A stretch of DNA of 8,354 nucleotides from an archaeon (GTDB taxonomy: Archaea; Undinarchaeota; Undinarchaeia; Undinarchaeales; JALTGF01), in contig JALTGF010000136.1 of NCBI GenBank assembly GCA_027077325.1, positions 1 through 8,354 of the forward strand, read 5' to 3'. Shown here in pieces: positions 5,887 through 8,354 of this stretch. The translations under genes and the position numbers were made by a program. The notes under the pieces are model-generated. The model did no database searches, was not told the origin of the DNA, and saw only the letters and a list, made by a program, of their open reading frames with translations. The stretch's first letter is position 1. Each line of letters begins with the position of its first letter.

Positions 5887-6535
5887 TTTTAACCTCCGGT
5901 TTTTTTGTTTTTGGTGTATATGGGCAGTAATCTTTTAAAAAGCATTCGTAACATAAAGGTTTTTTGGCTTTACAAACTTGTCTGCCATGATAAATTAATT
6001 GTAATGAAAATGTTCCCCATCTTTCTTTTGGGATTATCTTCATCAAATCCTGTTCAATTTTTTTAGGGTCATTGTTTTTTGTTAGTCCAAGCCGCTGGGA
6101 AAGTCTCCTCACATGTGTATCAACAACAATACCCTCAATTTTCCCAAATGCCCCTGTTAAAACAACATTTGCAGTTTTTCGTGCAACTCCTGGAAGCGTT
6201 AAAAGTTCTTCCATTGTGTTTGGAACTTTTCCATTGTAATCATCCACAATTTTTTTTGCCGCAGCAATTATGTTTTTTGCCTTGTTTCTGTAAAATCCAG
6301 TTGATCTAATTTCTTGTTCAAAAGTTTTCAAGTCCGCATTTGCAAAATCGTGCGCAGTCTTGTATTTCTTAAACAACTCTTTCGTAACCATGTTCACACG
6401 CGCATCAGTGCACTGAGCCGAGAGGATCGTTGCAACTAAGAGTTGTAAAGGATTCTTAAAGTTAAGTGCGATCTTTGCAGGATAGTGCTTTTCTAAAAGT
6501 TCAACAATTTTATTTGCACGGGTTTGAAGGTTCAT
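5870..6535 (-). CDS. nth: Endonuclease III, DNA glycosylase/AP lyase
   Basis: A 221-residue base-excision repair enzyme that removes oxidised pyrimidines and cuts the abasic site by beta-elimination, leaving a blocked 3' end. Key features are LSAQCTDARVN at 38-48, the helix-hairpin-helix LPGVARKTANVVL at 114-126 with catalytic Lys120, and VDTHVRRLSQRLGL with Asp139 (equivalent to E. coli Lys120 and Asp138). The C-terminal [4Fe-4S] loop C188-x6-C195-x2-C198-x5-C204 is intact. A short basic tail follows. Length is normal. It is the first gene of a four-gene operon with a ferredoxin, a 3'-phosphoesterase and an oxidoreductase. There is no SD before the ATG at 6535; a TATA-like box centred about 26 nt upstream indicates a leaderless mRNA. 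Confidence 0.95.
   Translation of the reverse strand: MNLQTRANKIVELLEKHYPAKIALNFKNPLQLLVATILSAQCTDARVNMVTKELFKKYKTAHDFANADLKTFEQEIRSTGFYRNKAKNIIAAAKKIVDDYNGKVPNTMEELLTLPGVARKTANVVLTGAFGKIEGIVVDTHVRRLSQRLGLTKNNDPKKIEQDLMKIIPKERWGTFSLQLIYHGRQVCKAKKPLCYECFLKDYCPYTPKTKKPEVKNENKN
5892..5897 (-). promoter_or_regulatory. Shine-Dalgarno of the ferredoxin gene, inside nth
   Basis: The minus strand reads GGAGGT, five bases (TAAAA) before the ferredoxin ATG at 5886. It lies within the last codons of nth, supporting the 17-nt gene overlap as real and the two genes as one transcript. Confidence 0.75.
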
Positions 6536-6556
6536 ACTAGAACATAAGCAAATGGA

Positions 6557-6565
6557 ATTTATAAC
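6557..6565 (-). promoter_or_regulatory. TATA-like box of the nth operon
   Basis: The minus strand reads TTATAAATT, centred about 26 nt before the nth ATG, which places the transcription start at or beside the start codon. It sits just after the stop of the repeat-protein gene (6568). Together with the lack of an SD this predicts a leaderless operon mRNA. Confidence 0.65.
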
Positions 6566-6567
6566 AT

Positions 6568-7677
6568 TTATTCAATCCACCTAACACGCCCGCATTTTGG
6601 GCACCTTCTCTTGCCTCTACCTACAAGCAAGCTATGACAATTTGTACAGAACATATATTCTTGTGCTTCCTTTTTTAATGCTTTTATAGAAGGTTTGATT
6701 TTTAGTATACTTAAATACCCACAAACCTTCAAATCCTGGAGGGTTATTTGGTTAATTGGTTTATTCAGTTTATTGGAAATATATTCAAGTGCTTTAACTC
6801 TATTTTCCTCTTTTTTCCAATAGTTTCTTGGGACTGTGGACCTTTCTTCTGGGCCTATTTCAAATCCTGCATCACTTATGGCTTTGTAAACACTACCGCG
6901 ATAATAATGGTTTATAAGCGTCGATAGACCGTTCTCTATAAAGTCTTCCTTAGTTATCTTTGCTAGAGGTTTTCCAAGTTTTTCAACAAGCCATTTAATA
7001 GCTTCAATTCTATTCTCTCGAGTTTTCCAATAGCCCTGTGAAACTCTTGTCATTTCTCTTAAATCTATTTCAAAACCTGCATCAGTCAAAGCCTTATATG
7101 GGGAACTGCCATAATAAAATAAAACTTGGCCAAGCCCATTCTCTCTAAAATCATTACTTGTTATTTGAGCAGGATTCTTCTCTAGTTTTTCAACAAGCCA
7201 TTTAATAGCATTTATTCTGTTTTCTCTATCTTTCCAATAACCTTTTGGTGTGTGTATAATATCTTGCCATGTTATCTCAAATCCAGCATCTTTTAAAGCT
7301 CTATAGGGGGAACCACCATAATAATACAAAAGTCCACTAAATCCACTCTTTTCAAAATCCTCGATAGTTATTTGAGCAGGATTCTTCTCTAGTTTTTCAA
7401 CAAGCCATTTAATAGCATTTATTCTGTTTTCTCTATTTTTCCAATATTTTTGTGGAACTCTCGTCATCTCCCATGGTTTTATATCAAAACCTGCATCAAT
7501 CAGAGCTTTGTAAGGTGATCCGTAATAATATTCTTTTAAAAGTCCACCAAGTCCGTTTTCTTTAAAGTCTCTAAAAGTTATTTTTCTAGTTGGCTTTCCA
7601 AGTTTTTCAACTAGACTTTTAATTGCATTAATTCTATTTTTTCGAACACGCCAAAAACCATTGGGGGTATCTGTCAT
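6568..7677 (-). CDS. Five-repeat protein (homing-endonuclease-associated-type repeats) with C-terminal zinc ribbon
   Basis: A 369-residue protein made of five tandem units. The unit-leading Trp residues are W9, W79, W148, W217 and W287 (spacing 70, 69, 69, 70). Each unit reads roughly W-K-x-R-E-N-R-I-x-A-I-K-W-L-V-E-K-L, then K.ITxxDF.enGL, then YY.GSPYKAL.DAGFE. This matches my memory of the helical 'homing endonuclease associated repeat' (Pfam HNH_repeat), thought to be DNA-binding. The fifth unit is degenerate, lacking the GSPYKAL..AGF end. Residues 342-369 form a zinc ribbon with C344-x2-C347 and C359-x2-C362 (FCTNC, RCPKC). No HNH, LAGLIDADG or GIY-YIG nuclease core is visible, so this is probably a DNA- or RNA-binding protein, not an active endonuclease (inference). 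A TATA-like box about 28 nt before the ATG, with no SD, indicates a leaderless mRNA. Confidence 0.85.
   Translation of the reverse strand: MTDTPNGFWRVRKNRINAIKSLVEKLGKPTRKITFRDFKENGLGGLLKEYYYGSPYKALIDAGFDIKPWEMTRVPQKYWKNRENRINAIKWLVEKLEKNPAQITIEDFEKSGFSGLLYYYGGSPYRALKDAGFEITWQDIIHTPKGYWKDRENRINAIKWLVEKLEKNPAQITSNDFRENGLGQVLFYYGSSPYKALTDAGFEIDLREMTRVSQGYWKTRENRIEAIKWLVEKLGKPLAKITKEDFIENGLSTLINHYYRGSVYKAISDAGFEIGPEERSTVPRNYWKKEENRVKALEYISNKLNKPINQITLQDLKVCGYLSILKIKPSIKALKKEAQEYMFCTNCHSLLVGRGKRRCPKCGRVRWIE
7160..7229 (-). repeat. 70-nt exact direct repeat, copy A (repeat unit 3)
   Basis: This segment is identical to 7367-7436, offset by 207 bases (69 codons). It encodes residues 151-173 of the five-repeat protein. 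After one mismatch (7230 against 7437) nine more bases match. Confidence 0.9.
7367..7436 (-). repeat. 70-nt exact direct repeat, copy B (repeat unit 2)
   Basis: This is the partner of 7160-7229 and encodes residues 82-104. Synonymous sites are identical as well as the protein, indicating recent duplication or gene conversion between units 2 and 3, while the flanking parts of the units have diverged. Confidence 0.9.
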
Positions 7678-7700
7678 GATTAAAAAAGTAGCTTACTTTG

Positions 7701-7712
7701 ATTAAATATTTT
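7701..7712 (-). promoter_or_regulatory. TATA-like box for the five-repeat protein
   Basis: In the 69-nt gap after the thymidylate synthase gene the minus strand reads AAATATTTAATC, centred about 28-29 nt before the ATG at 7677. There is no SD before that ATG (the adjacent bases are TTTTTTAATC), so transcription probably starts at or very near the start codon. Confidence 0.5.
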
Positions 7713-7746
7713 GTGCAGATTATTATTTCATAACTTGTCGCGATCT

Positions 7747-8354
7747 CTAAATGATTCTGTCCCCCTCCCCCATTTCTTTCCAAATCCAGACCGGGCGACC
7801 ACACCACCTTGGCCCTTCCAAGCAAAATGGTTTTTCTCCTGCAAGGTATCTAATTTTGCATTCAGGGCCAATATATTTTGTTAAATTTGGAAATATTTTT
7901 CCAACTTGCTCAATTTCCTCAAGGGTGCATCCCCAAATTTCGCGCTGGGCATTTAAGCACGCGCGCAGCCTCCACTTATGCCAAAGGTTTAAGAAGTTTC
8001 CAGATTCTATCATGCGAACTGCAAGGGCATTTGGAAGGATGTATTGTGCAAACTCCACAGGCGCGCCGTTCTCAACAAGTTTGTTTTTTGTTTCCCAAAC
8101 TTCCTTCATATAAGAATCATAAATCTTTTTTATTTCTGGGTTTTTTTCAATTATTGCTGGTGTTATGTAATCTGGCTTTTTAGAGTCGTGGAAAATTAAA
8201 ACTGGACGTGAGGCAGGAACCATCCGATGCCTTTGGTCCTGTGAGTCCGCAGTATGGCTTATCCTTTTCTTGAAAACAAAGTATGGGTGGTTCATCGCGC
8301 GCATTAAAGGAGAAACTGTGCTCAAATTAAGCATTGTTGAAAGATATGGATTTT
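7747..8354 (-). CDS. thyX: Flavin-dependent thymidylate synthase (ThyX family), N-terminal part outside window
   Basis: The frame ends with TAG at 7747-7749 and stays open through the right edge, so only about the last 202 residues are seen; an internal Met at 8334 is probably not the start because the frame continues as NPYLST before it. ThyX makes dTMP from dUMP using FAD and methylene-tetrahydrofolate. Numbering from that Met, DQRHRMVPASRP at 33-44 is the ThyX motif region (variant of RHRx7S), and WRLRACLNAQREI at 121-133 matches the conserved C-terminal Arg/AQxEI segment. The end contains four cysteines (C136, C159, C171, C178; GPEC, PFC, WCG), a feature I associate with longer archaeal/bacterial ThyX-like proteins and possibly a metal site (inference). 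Such proteins can be tandem two-domain forms of about 500 residues. The upstream part decides this. Confidence 0.82.
   Translation of the reverse strand, partial: NPYLSTMLNLSTVSPLMRAMNHPYFVFKKRISHTADSQDQRHRMVPASRPVLIFHDSKKPDYITPAIIEKNPEIKKIYDSYMKEVWETKNKLVENGAPVEFAQYILPNALAVRMIESGNFLNLWHKWRLRACLNAQREIWGCTLEEIEQVGKIFPNLTKYIGPECKIRYLAGEKPFCLEGPRWCGRPVWIWKEMGEGDRII

Noticed and set aside
7160..7436. Direct repeats considered as a CRISPR array or transposon ends
   Set aside because: There are only two exact copies, offset by 207 bases, in frame within a coding gene, with divergent versions of the same unit on either side; this is protein-repeat duplication.
6568..7677. Homing endonuclease marking an intron or intein
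   Set aside because: No nuclease core is visible, and the neighbouring genes (thyX as far as seen, nth) are uninterrupted with no intein or intron boundaries.
7634..7825. 63-codon minus-strand frame between thyX and the repeat gene
   Set aside because: It overlaps both real genes in another frame and has no recognisable motif or SD.

Overview
This window looks like part of an AT-rich archaeal genome with compact gene packing, probably a DPANN-type lineage (Pacearchaeota/Woesearchaeota-like), although lineage cannot be fixed without a search. The archaeal reading rests on three things. TATA-like boxes lie about 25-30 nt upstream of several start codons that lack a Shine-Dalgarno (SD) site, as in leaderless transcription. 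There is a stand-alone LigD-type 3'-phosphoesterase and a secreted cell-wall-binding-repeat protein crowded with N-glycosylation sequons. SD sites such as AGGAGGT are kept mostly for genes with a 5' leader or inside operons.

Layout, left to right: (1) 1-644, minus: the first 214 codons of a basic, probably DNA-binding protein whose 3' end is outside the window. (2) 725-1774, plus: mtnA (methylthioribose-1-phosphate isomerase), the only plus-strand gene, overlapping the next gene tail-to-tail by 15 bp. (3) 3618-1760, minus: a secreted CWB2 surface protein followed 14 nt later by an HD-domain phosphohydrolase. (4) 4015-3659, minus: a small single-pass membrane protein with a six-cysteine external domain. 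(5) 4372-4085, minus: a PRC-barrel protein with its own promoter. (6) 6535-4427, minus: a tight four-gene operon of endonuclease III (nth), a 4Fe-4S ferredoxin, a 3'-phosphoesterase and a flavin/NAD(P) oxidoreductase. (7) 7677-6568, minus: a protein of five ~69-residue repeats resembling the homing-endonuclease-associated repeat, ending in a zinc ribbon, with no nuclease domain. (8) 8354-7747, minus: the C-terminal part of a ThyX-family flavin-dependent thymidylate synthase, start outside the window.

How the genes may work together: the nth operon pairs base-excision/3'-end-cleaning enzymes with a small electron-transfer module (ferredoxin plus reductase), joined by overlaps of 17 and 4 nt and a gap of 3 nt. 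That pairing and the nuclease-less repeat protein are the two most unusual items here. The CWB2 protein and the six-cysteine membrane protein are both predicted to face the outside and are adjacent, so they may belong to the cell envelope. No tRNA, rRNA, CRISPR array, insertion sequence or replication origin was recognised, and no intergenic stretch exceeds about 80 bases.
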